Shown piece after piece: positions 1 through 8,313 of a stretch of DNA of 61,131 nt. The notes beneath the pieces were generated by a model. It was not told the origin of the DNA and made no database searches. It saw only the letters and a list, made by a program, of their open reading frames with translations. Each line of letters begins with the position of its first letter. Position 1 is the stretch's first letter. The DNA comes from an uncultured Eubacterium sp. (lineage in GTDB: Bacteria > Bacillota > Clostridia > Lachnospirales > Lachnospiraceae). The DNA lies in the NCBI GenBank assembly GCA_947089855.1, contig CAMUML010000022.1:1-61131 (forward strand), written 5' to 3'. The position numbers and the translations under genes are program-made.

Positions 1-74
1 ACTGACCAAATAATTGGATGGTAATTAAGGAATATCTATTCATGCGTTTATCCTGGTCCGGCGCTGCAAGCAGA

Positions 75-104
75 TTTACAATAACCTTTTATTTATGGTA
101 TAAT
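75..104 (+). promoter_or_regulatory. Probable sigma-A promoter of the LysR gene
   Basis: TTTACA at 75-80 is followed after 18 bases by TATAAT at 99-104, which carries an extended -10 TG at 96-97. It would start a transcript near 111 with a leader of about 115 bases before the LysR start codon at 227. This is a motif match only; no transcript data are available. Confidence 0.6.
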
Positions 105-226
105 AAACGCAAACTTGCTCCGCCATTTGCTAATTTCAATTATACTGATTTTTACAGCAATGTACACTATATTGTTTTTATACTGCATAACAATTTATTT
201 ATGCTAAAATTGAAAGGAGATCCCCT

Positions 227-1102
227 ATGGACATGACTCAACTTCAATATTTTAAAGTGATCGCAGAAACCGGTTCGTTGACAAAAGCAGCTAAAACACT
301 GCACGTTTCCCAGCCCGCTATGAGCGCTATGTTAAAAAAATTTGAAGAAGAAATGAATGTAGAATTATTTGACAGGAGCCCAAACCGAATCTTTCTGAAT
401 CAGACTGGTGAAATTGCCTTAGTCCATATCAATAATATTCTGCGAAATGTAGAGCAGATGAAAACAGACCTGTTAAATGCAGCACAACAAAACTTAACAC
501 TTCGTATTGCCTTTTGCGATCCGGGTGTCCGCTGGTTTACTGTTCCAAGATTTACCGTTGCACATCCTGAAATCCAAATAAAAGACGAATTATATGAAGG
601 AACAGAAGCTGCAAAATTTCTGTATGACCGTGTGTATGATCTTATCGTTACGCCAGAAAAAATTCAGCCACATGGCATAGAAAGCCAACCTTTCCTGCCA
701 GATCAGGTTTTTCTCTCTGTCCCGGCAGAAAGCAAACTGGCTGGCCTTGAAAGTGTTTCGTTAAAAGATATACCGGAGCAACCCTTGCTATATCCACAGA
801 TTGGCGGACATTTTCTAACACAGATTGAAAATATCGTCACCCAAAACAGCCTCCCCATCACATTGGTAAAAAACGAATATAATATTACCCAGCACTTAAT
901 CCGTACCACAAATTTCTTGGCTACTATATCCACCCTGTCAAAAGATTTGAGGAATGATGGAACACACAGAATACTCATTCCCCTAAGCGATCCGGAATTA
1001 AAGGTCATGTATTATATTTCTTTTCTAAAAGCTGGAAAAGAGAAAGCAAAAAAAATCCTTCTCTGGTCTAAAGAATGCCAACAAAACATTGAAATTATTT
1101 GA
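227..1102 (+). CDS. LysR-family transcriptional regulator
   Basis: This 291-residue protein has the LysR layout: an N-terminal winged helix-turn-helix (residues about 3-60, with the motif GSLTKAAKTLHVSQPAMS) and a C-terminal substrate-binding-like domain. The length is typical of the family. The start is fixed by AAAGGAGA six bases upstream of ATG 227. It acts as a cytoplasmic DNA-binding regulator, but its effector and target are not visible. It is convergent with the kinase-like gene at 1196-1708, and the divergent partner often regulated by LysR proteins would lie off the left edge. No link to the polysaccharide loci is seen. Confidence 0.9.
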   Translation: MDMTQLQYFKVIAETGSLTKAAKTLHVSQPAMSAMLKKFEEEMNVELFDRSPNRIFLNQTGEIALVHINNILRNVEQMKTDLLNAAQQNLTLRIAFCDPGVRWFTVPRFTVAHPEIQIKDELYEGTEAAKFLYDRVYDLIVTPEKIQPHGIESQPFLPDQVFLSVPAESKLAGLESVSLKDIPEQPLLYPQIGGHFLTQIENIVTQNSLPITLVKNEYNITQHLIRTTNFLATISTLSKDLRNDGTHRILIPLSDPELKVMYYISFLKAGKEKAKKILLWSKECQQNIEII

Positions 1103-1142
1103 AAACGTCCTTGTCTTTCCACAAAACATATCGCCCCGAATT

Positions 1143-1192
1143 GTTGCTATGAGCGGCCTCAAGCCGTGAATAGCAATGCCGTAAATAGCAAC
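1143..1192. repeat. Inverted repeat between convergent genes
   Basis: GTTGCTAT at 1143-1150 is the reverse complement of ATAGCAAC at 1185-1192, and a third copy of the arm (ATAGCAA) lies at 1170-1176. It sits in the 93-base gap between two convergent 3' ends, so it may be a bidirectional transcript end or a REP-like element. There is no convincing T-run on either side. Confidence 0.4.
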
Positions 1193-1195
1193 TAT

Positions 1196-1708
1196 TCAAA
1201 ACGATACGGAATACGCAGTCCCTAACCTATTCAAATACACTTCTGATTCTTCCCTGGACCGGAAGATCATGATTTCTTTCTGTTCATGGTATTTTTCAAC
1301 CAGTGCATAAATCCGGGGCAGGCTTTCTGTAGGGAAATCAATGATAAACTGCCGGAACCCACCATCGAGTTCTGTTTCAAACCACGGCAGGTCCTCCCGC
1401 TTTTTTCCAACCCTGGCTGCAGCGCCCAAAAGGCAGGTTTCTACTGGCAGGTCAAAGAGAAAAACGGTATCGCAGTATTGAAAACGCAGTTCCAGCGTCC
1501 GGTTGTAATTTCCATCGGCGATCCACTGGCTTTTCCTAAGGATACCTTCCAATTTTGTATCAAATTCCTGTTTCGAGACCGTTGTCCGGTCGGGCTTATG
1601 CCATAACCTATCCAGGTAATATAACGGAAGCCCTGTTACATCCCTGAGTTTTCTTGAAAACGTACTTTTGCCAGCGCCGGGGCTTCCAATAACAATTACT
1701 TTTTGCAA
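1196..1708 (-). CDS. P-loop kinase-like protein of the FlaR/topology-modulation type
   Basis: The protein opens with a Walker A motif, GSPGAGKST, and has the small adenylate-kinase-like fold of proteins annotated as DNA topology modulation protein FlaR. Family features visible include a YLDRLWHKP stretch after the P-loop and a W-I-A-D-G-N-Y motif near the middle. The open frame continues upstream to 1750 from a TTG, but GGAGG sits eight bases before the TTG at 1708, so I start there (170 residues). The substrate is unknown; it probably phosphorylates a small molecule in the cytoplasm. Nothing ties it to the polysaccharide genes. Confidence 0.75.
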   Translation of the reverse strand: MQKVIVIGSPGAGKSTFSRKLRDVTGLPLYYLDRLWHKPDRTTVSKQEFDTKLEGILRKSQWIADGNYNRTLELRFQYCDTVFLFDLPVETCLLGAAARVGKKREDLPWFETELDGGFRQFIIDFPTESLPRIYALVEKYHEQKEIMIFRSREESEVYLNRLGTAYSVSF

Positions 1709-1821
1709 CTTTTTGTCCTCCTGCAGATTTAATTTCAAATATCTTTTCAACTTCTAAATTTGTCGGCGAAACCATATCCTCCCTCCACCAATTATTTTTT
1801 CTATGCCCGCAATGCTCATCA

Positions 1822-2109
1822 TCATCTTATAATAGTCCCTTCTCCATTGCAAGAGGCAAACAAATGTTCATAGAACAACTTACACCTCTTGGCAGCTTTT
1901 ACGTTCCAAGCCCCATTTCCTTTTATCTGACACGGATATTTCTTTTCCAAGCTGCATTCCACTAGCTTTAATTCGGTTGCCGCAAAGACCGCATGGCAGC
2001 TCCCAGCAGGCATTTTTACAACATCCCCTACCCCTACCGGAAGTTTGTGCCTATCTATGACTCTGCAAAAACTGCATGAATAGCAGTACTTTAATGCCAG
2101 CCGATACAA
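1822..2109 (-). pseudogene. Broken 3' tail of a manC gene fused to a capsule leader
   Basis: Bases about 1881-2060 are nearly identical to 31442-31626, the 3' end of the intact mannose-1-phosphate guanylyltransferase gene. The peptide shares the cupin-like stretch VGVGDVVKMPAGSC and FAATELKLVE. One base is missing relative to the intact copy (CTGCATTCC versus CTGCACTTCC), which shifts the frame after ELKLVE. The N-terminal residues of the open frame come from unrelated leader DNA that matches the region upstream of the 52.3-kb XRE gene. It is therefore a chimeric relic, probably the scar of a deleted capsule locus whose last gene was manC. Confidence 0.85.
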
Positions 2110-2302
2110 CTACTATCTAGTTTATACAAAACAGCGCCAAAAACGGATACATGTGTTTTGGCGCATTTTCCCCCTTTCGTTTTCTATTACGGGCCGGTTT
2201 TGTATTATTTTTGTTCTTAAAAATTTTGTGGATTTTAAACAAAGAAGATACTGAAATCGTATAAATAGAATATAAATACTGGAAAAATAGATAATTTTTC
2301 TT
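2063..2302 (-). promoter_or_regulatory. Remnant of a capsule-locus leader and invertible-promoter region
   Basis: This stretch aligns with about 52333-52650, the leader and invertible segment of locus B. It keeps the hairpin ACTGCATGAATAGCAGT at 2071-2087 and the block ACATGTGTTTTGGCGCATTT. About 80 bases containing the proximal inverted repeat are missing, and it stops at the locus A legC stop codon, just before the -35 box would begin. It therefore has neither a promoter nor recombination sites and is a non-functional scar. Confidence 0.75.
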
Positions 2303-3439
2303 TTACTTTATCACCTGTTTTACACACCGGACGACCCAGTCCAGTTCCTCATCCGTAATATTTGTACTGCACGGCAAAGTAATAATCCTTTGCCATAAAT
2401 TTTCTGCAGTAACCAAAAAAGATTTCGGCACATCCAGATACGCATCCTGCAAATGCACCGGCTTCCAGAAGGTACGTGCTTCAATACCTTTTTCTTTCAG
2501 CATCGTTATAACAGCACGGACCTCCTCTAAGGACTTTCCGCTTGGCAGCACAATCCCCGAAAACCAGCAGGAAGAACCCTCCGCTGTTGGGAAAAAACGG
2601 ATATTTAATTCCTGCAGCCGACCTGCATAATACATCCTTACATACTTCTTTACTGCTATAAATTCATCCAGGCGTTCCATTTGCGCACACCCGACTGCCG
2701 CCTGAATATTCGTCATACGGTAATTAAAACCAACCATATCAAAATCATACTCCGTTCCAAGACGTGCGGTAGCCGTTAAATGCCGGATCCGGGAAAGCAG
2801 GCCCTTACCATCTCCAACCACCATACCACCACCGCCGCAAGTAACCGTTTTATTTCCATTAAAAGAAATAACCGAAGCATCCGCCAAGCTTCCCAAAGGC
2901 TGTGCATGATATGTTGCCCCAATTGCACAAGCAGCATCCGCAATAAGAGAAAGCTTATATTCATCTGCAATCTGCCGAAACTTATCCATATCTGGAAGAT
3001 TGCCAAGGGTATACACTGGCATAATTGCCGCCACACGCCACCCAGTATCCAAATGGATCCGCTTTCCATCCTTAACCTTTGTTTTCGCCGCAAGCTCACT
3101 ACGGACCATATCAGGATCCAGGCACCAGTCATCCGCCTTTATATCCATCAGCCACGGGGCTGCCCCACAATGGGCTACTGCATTTGCAGTTGCAATAAAA
3201 GTAAAGGTAGGTATTATCACCAAATCCCCTGCTTTGACTCCTGCTGCAACAAGCGCCGCATGCAGCCCCGTTGTCCCCGCTGATGTAGCTACGGCATAGG
3301 ATGCACCCGTCGCCTCTGCCGTCATGTTTTCCAGTTTCGTAACATATGGCCCTACCGATGAAACATAAGTAGTATCTATACAATCATTTAAATATTCTTT
3401 CTCATGGCCCGTAAGATTTGGCACTGCTAATGGTATCAT
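2303..3439 (-). CDS. legC: DegT/DnrJ/EryC1 aminotransferase, LegC-like
   Basis: This PLP-dependent sugar aminotransferase probably converts the 4-keto-6-deoxy product of LegB to the 4-amino sugar, an early step to legionaminic acid. It has the fold-type I pattern, with the PLP lysine in SFNGNKTVTCGGGG and the substrate loop AVATSAGTTGLHAAL. The open frame runs to 3574, but the family N-terminus MIPLAVPNL begins at ATG 3439 with GGGG upstream, giving 378 residues. It is the last gene of locus A, just downstream of LegB. PseC-type stereochemistry is less likely because the neighbouring dehydratase and NeuC point to legionaminate. Confidence 0.85.
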   Translation of the reverse strand: MIPLAVPNLTGHEKEYLNDCIDTTYVSSVGPYVTKLENMTAEATGASYAVATSAGTTGLHAALVAAGVKAGDLVIIPTFTFIATANAVAHCGAAPWLMDIKADDWCLDPDMVRSELAAKTKVKDGKRIHLDTGWRVAAIMPVYTLGNLPDMDKFRQIADEYKLSLIADAACAIGATYHAQPLGSLADASVISFNGNKTVTCGGGGMVVGDGKGLLSRIRHLTATARLGTEYDFDMVGFNYRMTNIQAAVGCAQMERLDEFIAVKKYVRMYYAGRLQELNIRFFPTAEGSSCWFSGIVLPSGKSLEEVRAVITMLKEKGIEARTFWKPVHLQDAYLDVPKSFLVTAENLWQRIITLPCSTNITDEELDWVVRCVKQVIK

Positions 3440-3458
3440 TATTATTTTCCCCACTTTT

Positions 3459-4664
3459 TTACAATTTATTGTCCAATGATTTTCCTGTCTCAATATGTTT
3501 AAAACCCGGTAAGTATGCCGAGATGATCCGTACAACATCCTCTTTTGTAGCAGTTTTACATGCAAACACCTCATCCAATGCAGTAATCAGATTTCTAACC
3601 CCTTCTTTTGGCGGAACCGCTTTTCCCGTAATCACTCCAAGCGATTGAAAACGGCTATGATCCACGGTTTCCACATCGGTATAAAACTCTTCAAAGGTTT
3701 TTTCACCACTAGTATCTGATGCTGAAAAATAGACAGGATATACCTTCCCGCCTGCCTTTAACCCATCCGCCTGTCTGAGCGCTTCCTGCGCACTGCTGCA
3801 GGCATTTATTTCATACCCATGTGCTTTCAACAGCCCTTCTGCTATTTCGTCAAAACTCATCATCTGTGCCTGTTCCAACTTAGGAAAAAATATTTCCCGG
3901 TTGTTTCCAAGCGCTGCAGAAAGCATACAGATCTGCCCCGATTCACCAGGGCTGACAAAATACCTTTTTACATCTGAAGGTGCAGAGATTGGCTGTAATT
4001 TATTGATCCTCTCCAAAAAACCAGCAGGCAACGAACCGTTACTAAATGCCACATTCGCAAACCGCGCAGTTTTTACCGAAAAAATATCGGAATAAGAAAA
4101 AATCAAATCTTCCATAATCCGCTTGCTAGCACCCATAAGATTCACAGGATTTGCTGCTTTATCCGTTGAAACACAAAAATACGTATCCGGCCGGTACGCA
4201 GCCAAAAGCTCTAACAATCCACTTGCATTGACCACATTATTACGCAGCATAGCTTCTACCGAATAAATATCCTTCTCAGAGCGCACATGCTTATGGGCAG
4301 AAAAATTTGCCACCATATCAAAACCACGATGGGCTATAAAAAACCGTTGAAACGTAATAGAACTATAATCCATCGGATAAGGATAATATACAGGCGGAAC
4401 AGATACATTACCTGCCCGAAGATCCCTTGTTAATTCCGTAAGTGCATTCTCGTTCGTATCCACAATATATAACTCTGCCGGTTGAAAAGGAAGGATTGCT
4501 TTTATAAAACTGCTTCCAATGCTCCCAGCCCCACCGATCACAAGAACACTTTTACCCTCTATGGCATCCGACAAGCCAGTAAAATGATTACGAATATCTG
4601 CCTCAAACATACTGCCCGGCCGTTTTGTTACATAAGTATCAATAAATTCCTCTAAATGAAACAA
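3459..4664 (-). CDS. legB: NAD-dependent sugar-nucleotide 4,6-dehydratase, LegB-like
   Basis: This is an extended SDR of the CapD/Polysacc_synt_2 type. It has the dinucleotide motif GGAGSIGSS near residue 45, the family signature STDKAANPVNLMGASK (with the lysine of the catalytic triad; Met replaces the usual Tyr, as in FlaA1/PseB-type enzymes), and a VRSEKD loop. It should act on UDP- or GDP-GlcNAc to give the 4-keto-6-deoxy sugar. In the Campylobacter legionaminate route the substrate is GDP-linked, and the nucleotidyltransferase at 14208 fits that. Its 401 residues are slightly longer than PseB because of an N-terminal helix of about 35 residues. A MITE lies immediately upstream. Confidence 0.85.
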   Translation of the reverse strand: MFHLEEFIDTYVTKRPGSMFEADIRNHFTGLSDAIEGKSVLVIGGAGSIGSSFIKAILPFQPAELYIVDTNENALTELTRDLRAGNVSVPPVYYPYPMDYSSITFQRFFIAHRGFDMVANFSAHKHVRSEKDIYSVEAMLRNNVVNASGLLELLAAYRPDTYFCVSTDKAANPVNLMGASKRIMEDLIFSYSDIFSVKTARFANVAFSNGSLPAGFLERINKLQPISAPSDVKRYFVSPGESGQICMLSAALGNNREIFFPKLEQAQMMSFDEIAEGLLKAHGYEINACSSAQEALRQADGLKAGGKVYPVYFSASDTSGEKTFEEFYTDVETVDHSRFQSLGVITGKAVPPKEGVRNLITALDEVFACKTATKEDVVRIISAYLPGFKHIETGKSLDNKL

Positions 4665-4685
4665 CTTTTCACTCCCATTCTCTAA

Positions 4686-4841
4686 GGAACTGTCCAGAAA
4701 TAACTTTTAATATTGCTTGTCTTTTTCTCCGATAGCACTGTTCAAAAATCAGTTACATAGCCCGCTATGCGCCTGATTTTTGAACAGCACTCTCGAAGAA
4801 AAATCCTGCGCACTATTTAAAAGTTATTTCTGGACAGTTCC
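4686..4841. mobile_element. 156-bp palindromic MITE, copy 1
   Basis: The ends GGAACTGTCC and GGACAGTTCC are the tips of long terminal inverted repeats, and almost the whole element is an imperfect palindrome. It is flanked by TAA on both sides (4683-4685 and 4842-4844), consistent with a 3-bp target duplication. It is nearly the reverse complement of the copy at 25353-25508. It has no coding capacity and would need a transposase elsewhere. Confidence 0.85.
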
Positions 4842-4852
4842 TAATGCTTTCT

Positions 4853-5677
4853 TTATCCGTTCATGATTTTTCTTATTTTACTGTCATCTCCCCATACGGC
4901 CTTTGAATCATATGGCCGGTCTGGAAACGCCCCGTATTGAAGCTTAATATCATATCCATTCTCAAATATAAAACGCTCCACCCGGTCAGATAATTTTTCT
5001 GGCCGTCCGGTACAGATATTAATAACCCCATTAACCTTGCTCTGGCTAACCACAGCCGCAGCCTGCCTGCAAAAATCATGATAATTAATAAAATCAAACT
5101 GATTCAACCCCTGGGTAAATGGAAATACCTTTTTCCCTTCCTTTACCGCAGCAGTAATTTTGGAAAAAATACTGCTTCCATATTCATTGTTCCCTACAAT
5201 ATAATAGCCCCGCAGCCATTGGTACGTAATACCCCTCTGCCCACAAAGCATCTGCGTCAATCCCCGCAACGAATTTTTACTGATACCATAGGGTGTTACT
5301 GGATTACATGGAGTATCTTCTTTAATACTCCCTTCAAAAAACCCTACCTCATGCACCGACCCCATAACCGCTATGCACCCTATCCCTGCGTTTGCAAAAG
5401 ACCTGATAAATTCATAGTGTTTTGGGAGGTCCTCAATATGCGCATTTGAATAATGGACAAACCCATCCCTCCAAGCCAGATGGAGCAGCACATCCGGCTT
5501 TTCAAAATACTGATTTGGATCGGTTATTTCAAAAAGGTCACAAGCCACTTTCTGCGCCCTGGCATCTATACGATCGGTCACAAAATCCGCCGCTACCACC
5601 TCCTGCCCGTTGTCCAAAACCTCCTTAACAATCCCTTGCCCCAAGTACCCATTCGCGCCCGTAATAAGTATCTTCAT
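4853..5677 (-). CDS. NAD-dependent epimerase/dehydratase (extended SDR)
   Basis: The 274-residue protein begins with the Rossmann motif GANGYLGQG and has YGISKN as the catalytic Tyr-x3-Lys, so it is an extended short-chain dehydrogenase. The substrate cannot be read from sequence; context suggests a nucleotide sugar or a nonulosonate intermediate. It is separated from the upstream amidotransferase gene by a terminator-like hairpin (5702-5729) and from LegB by a MITE, so it may be transcribed less than the genes before it. The start ATG at 5677 overlaps no neighbour. Confidence 0.8.
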   Translation of the reverse strand: MKILITGANGYLGQGIVKEVLDNGQEVVAADFVTDRIDARAQKVACDLFEITDPNQYFEKPDVLLHLAWRDGFVHYSNAHIEDLPKHYEFIRSFANAGIGCIAVMGSVHEVGFFEGSIKEDTPCNPVTPYGISKNSLRGLTQMLCGQRGITYQWLRGYYIVGNNEYGSSIFSKITAAVKEGKKVFPFTQGLNQFDFINYHDFCRQAAAVVSQSKVNGVINICTGRPEKLSDRVERFIFENGYDIKLQYGAFPDRPYDSKAVWGDDSKIRKIMNG

Positions 5678-5701
5678 AACAAAATACCTCTCTTTACAAA
5701 G

Positions 5702-5729
5702 AAAAACTGGCCTTATGCAGCCAGTTTTT
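5702..5729 (-). terminator. Intrinsic terminator-like hairpin inside locus A
   Basis: AAAAACTGGC (5702-5711) pairs with GCCAGTTTTT (5720-5729), with an 8-base loop and an A/T run on each side, so it could work on either strand. On the minus strand it falls between the PseA-like gene and the SDR gene. The last three genes of the locus would thus need read-through, antitermination or their own promoter. Confidence 0.65.
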
Positions 5730-5843
5730 AAAATTTCTGATTAATGCAACTCCCACGGGTATATTGATTTTTAATAATTGGATGCCCAAACAGCCGGTTA
5801 TTTTTTTCCTACACTCTAGCATTCTCTTTGCCCTACTTTATTA

Positions 5844-6944
5844 TCATTCTATCGTAAACTTTCGGACCAAACTTCCATGATCCCATTCGAATAAATCTTT
5901 ATTCGTATGTTTCTGCAGTACCTTATCAAATTCTTCCCTTCCCATCTGGAAATAGTCCAAAAACACTGGTATATATTCATCTATCGGTTCGCCATCATAC
6001 CGATTGACAATTTTAATGGCTTCCTCCCTGGACATCCGGCCGCCCCTTATATCAATACATGCATCCTGTAGGCATCTTCCAAAGCCAAACTTCAAATACA
6101 TCATATAAGTGTGGAGTATATACATTGGCGTATCTATCTGGCCAAAATCTGAATATGTCCCTGTATTCCTGCCTTCATTCTCCGCCATGCCATAATACTC
6201 CTTTGCAAAAAGATAATGGGCATATGGATCCCAATCTTCATAATAAGATAAATGGGCAACTTTAAAATCAGCGCGCCGCATATCATTTTCATCCGGGTAA
6301 AGCCATAACCGCAAATCCCCCTCGCTATAATCAGACAAATACCTTCTGGGGTCATTCCCTTCCGTATAGACCTGTATTGCAAAATCCATATCATAATAAG
6401 GGACATACCGTAGTTTTATGGTACCCCCATATTCTGTCTCCCCTTCTTCCCCAAACATTACCAGTGGAATATGAAAATATGTTGCAAAACGGAACATCGC
6501 TGCATTTACACAAGATGTCCATCCATTCAGCGGCCTTCCCTGTCCGATAAAGCATCTTTTATTGATCTTTCTCATAATCTCAGGATCTGGCGTCAATTTT
6601 ATATTAGAAAACCCCTTCTCCAGAAACCTTGCCAAGTTTTTCTGTATAAGCCTTGTTTCCAAAGGCGGCGTAACCGTAATGGTAACCACATTCAGCCCAA
6701 ACTCATTTTTCATCTTATCAGCAACATAGGTTGAATCTTTTCCACCTGAAACGGGAACAATGCAGTCCCACTGGCCCTTTCCTTTGACTGCATCACAAAG
6801 TTCTTCCAGTTCCTTCCTCCGGGTATTCCAATTAATTTCCTTTTTCTTAATATCAGCCCATTCGCAAGCTGGACATAGCCCATTTTCTGTAAATTTTAAC
6901 CGTGGCCTTGTTTCCGGCATCAGACACCTTTTACAGATCTGCAT
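5844..6944 (-). CDS. N-acetyl sugar amidotransferase, PseA/WbpG-like
   Basis: The protein has the two CxxC pairs of the family (C4/C7 and C24/C27) and a PP-loop ATP pyrophosphatase motif, VSGGKDST (residues 65-72). Relatives (PseA, WbpG, LegA-type) help turn an acetamido group into an acetamidino group, working with an ammonia-supplying partner. Here it probably tailors the legionaminate-like sugar to a 5-acetamidino form. No HisH/HisF-type glutaminase partner is visible next to it; the upstream neighbours are a GNAT and a nitrilase-family hydrolase. It starts at ATG 6944, immediately after the GNAT stop. Confidence 0.85.
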   Translation of the reverse strand: MQICKRCLMPETRPRLKFTENGLCPACEWADIKKKEINWNTRRKELEELCDAVKGKGQWDCIVPVSGGKDSTYVADKMKNEFGLNVVTITVTPPLETRLIQKNLARFLEKGFSNIKLTPDPEIMRKINKRCFIGQGRPLNGWTSCVNAAMFRFATYFHIPLVMFGEEGETEYGGTIKLRYVPYYDMDFAIQVYTEGNDPRRYLSDYSEGDLRLWLYPDENDMRRADFKVAHLSYYEDWDPYAHYLFAKEYYGMAENEGRNTGTYSDFGQIDTPMYILHTYMMYLKFGFGRCLQDACIDIRGGRMSREEAIKIVNRYDGEPIDEYIPVFLDYFQMGREEFDKVLQKHTNKDLFEWDHGSLVRKFTIE

Positions 6945-7505
6945 TTATGCTTCCTCCTTCGAGAACTCTTCTTTCAAGATACCATACTGGTAATGATCCT
7001 GCCATTTTCCTTCCAAAAAAAGGGACTGGCGGCTGCACCCCTCCCTCGTAAAGCCGCACCTTTCAAAACACTTTTGCATTGGGACATTTTCCGACGCACA
7101 TCCCCCTGTTAGCCTCCTCATTCCAAGCTTGTCAAACGCATAAGACATTCCTGCCCGCATTGCCTGCACCGACGCACCTTTGCCGCGGAATTCATGCGAA
7201 CCTATCATAATCCCCATATCCGCAATCCTATTTTCCCAATTGATATGCCCGATTTTTAAAGTCCCTATAAATGACCGGTCATAAAATATTTTCAAAAAGC
7301 AGTCATTGGGGCTACGGTTCATAGACCTGATATATTCCCTGGCTTCCTCTGCATCTATTGAAAGAAGGTACTCCCTCCTGCCGATCAGCCGTATGGTATC
7401 ATAGTCGCGGAGCCAGCTATAATACCTGTTAAAATCTTTATCCTGTTCAAGAAACTCCTTTAGCTTTAGCTTGACCTCCTCCCCCCCCCGCGCTATTTCA
7501 AACAC
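6945..7505 (-). CDS. GNAT N-acetyltransferase with a 5' poly-G tract
   Basis: This is a RimJ/PseH-type GNAT of about 186 residues. The acetyl-CoA loop region is SHEFRGKGASVQAMR, and there is a typical C-terminal CFERCGFTREG. It likely N-acetylates an amino sugar in the nonulosonate pathway. The start is uncertain: GTG 7505 overlaps the nitrilase stop, and no ATG follows for many codons. A run of nine G lies at codons 6-8 (7481-7489), so a one-base slip would change the frame if translation begins at 7505. Otherwise the tract lies in the initiation region. Confidence 0.75.
   Translation of the reverse strand: MFEIARGGEEVKLKLKEFLEQDKDFNRYYSWLRDYDTIRLIGRREYLLSIDAEEAREYIRSMNRSPNDCFLKIFYDRSFIGTLKIGHINWENRIADMGIMIGSHEFRGKGASVQAMRAGMSYAFDKLGMRRLTGGCASENVPMQKCFERCGFTREGCSRQSLFLEGKWQDHYQYGILKEEFSKEEA
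7481..7489 (-). repeat. Homopolymer C9 (G9 on the coding strand)
   Basis: Nine consecutive C on the plus strand, lying at the extreme 5' end of the GNAT gene. A tract of this length is a candidate slipped-strand contingency site. Confidence 0.9.
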
Positions 7506-8313
7506 ATCTACCTACCGCCTTTCCACTGCCATTTATTTGCTCATATAAATTACGGTATAGTTTCCAGTTACGGTCATGCCTTGCCGGGAATCTTTTCCGG
7601 TAATCTTGTACATCTGCTTTTAAGTCATACGTTACAGCCCCCTCATTGCCCCCTGCTTCCTGGACGGTATTCCCATCTGGGTCAATCATACAGCTGCCAC
7701 CGGAATAATCCGTTCCATCCATTCTGCCAGTACAGTTAATTCCAGCCACATATACCTGGTTTTCAATAGCCCTTGCCTGCAAGAGCGTTTTCCAATGCCT
7801 GCTTCTTTCCGCTGGCCAGTTCGCAGGGACGATTACCGCTGTTACATAATCGGAAACCGCCTGGAAAACTTCTGGAAAACGTAGGTCATAGCAAAGAAAG
7901 GTTGAAAACTTTATCCCATTTAATTCAAATATACATGTCTTTTCACCGCCATAAAAACGCTTATCCTCTCCGGAATAGGAGAATGGATGGATTTTTATAT
8001 AGTCTGAAACTACAGTACCCTCTTGATTTACAACCGAATAATGGTTTTCACACTTATCCCCGCAGTCCTTCACCCATCCATAACCAATCGAAATGTTATT
8101 TTCTGCAGAAAATTGTTTCATTTTCTGTTCTGTATAGCAACCGCCTTCTTTTGTAATACCTGTATTCATAGAAAAACCGGTAAAACTCATTTCAGGAAAC
8201 AATACCAGCTGCGTCCCTAATATGGCTTGTTCCTGTATGATTTTTTCCGCTTTATTCAGGTTTTTATCTTTATCTTCCCAAATAATCCTAGTTTGGGCTA
8301 ATGCGATCTTCAT
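7498..8313 (-). CDS. Carbon-nitrogen hydrolase (nitrilase superfamily)
   Basis: The nitrilase-superfamily triad is visible: Glu in LFPEMSF, Lys in YIKIHPF and Cys in FLCYDLRFPE. These enzymes hydrolyse or transfer amides. The open frame extends to 8334, but MKIALAQTRI is the usual family N-terminus and AGGGGAT precedes ATG 8313, so I start there (271 residues). Its position just before the GNAT and the PseA-like amidotransferase suggests a role in amide or amidine chemistry on the nonulosonate, perhaps supplying ammonia. That role is inference. The start overlaps the preceding oxidoreductase by 26 bases. Confidence 0.8.
   Translation of the reverse strand: MKIALAQTRIIWEDKDKNLNKAEKIIQEQAILGTQLVLFPEMSFTGFSMNTGITKEGGCYTEQKMKQFSAENNISIGYGWVKDCGDKCENHYSVVNQEGTVVSDYIKIHPFSYSGEDKRFYGGEKTCIFELNGIKFSTFLCYDLRFPEVFQAVSDYVTAVIVPANWPAERSRHWKTLLQARAIENQVYVAGINCTGRMDGTDYSGGSCMIDPDGNTVQEAGGNEGAVTYDLKADVQDYRKRFPARHDRNWKLYRNLYEQINGSGKAVGRCV

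Noticed and set aside
18-236. Open reading frame before the LysR gene
   Set aside because: It overlaps the promoter and the LysR ribosome site, has no ribosome site of its own and resembles no protein.
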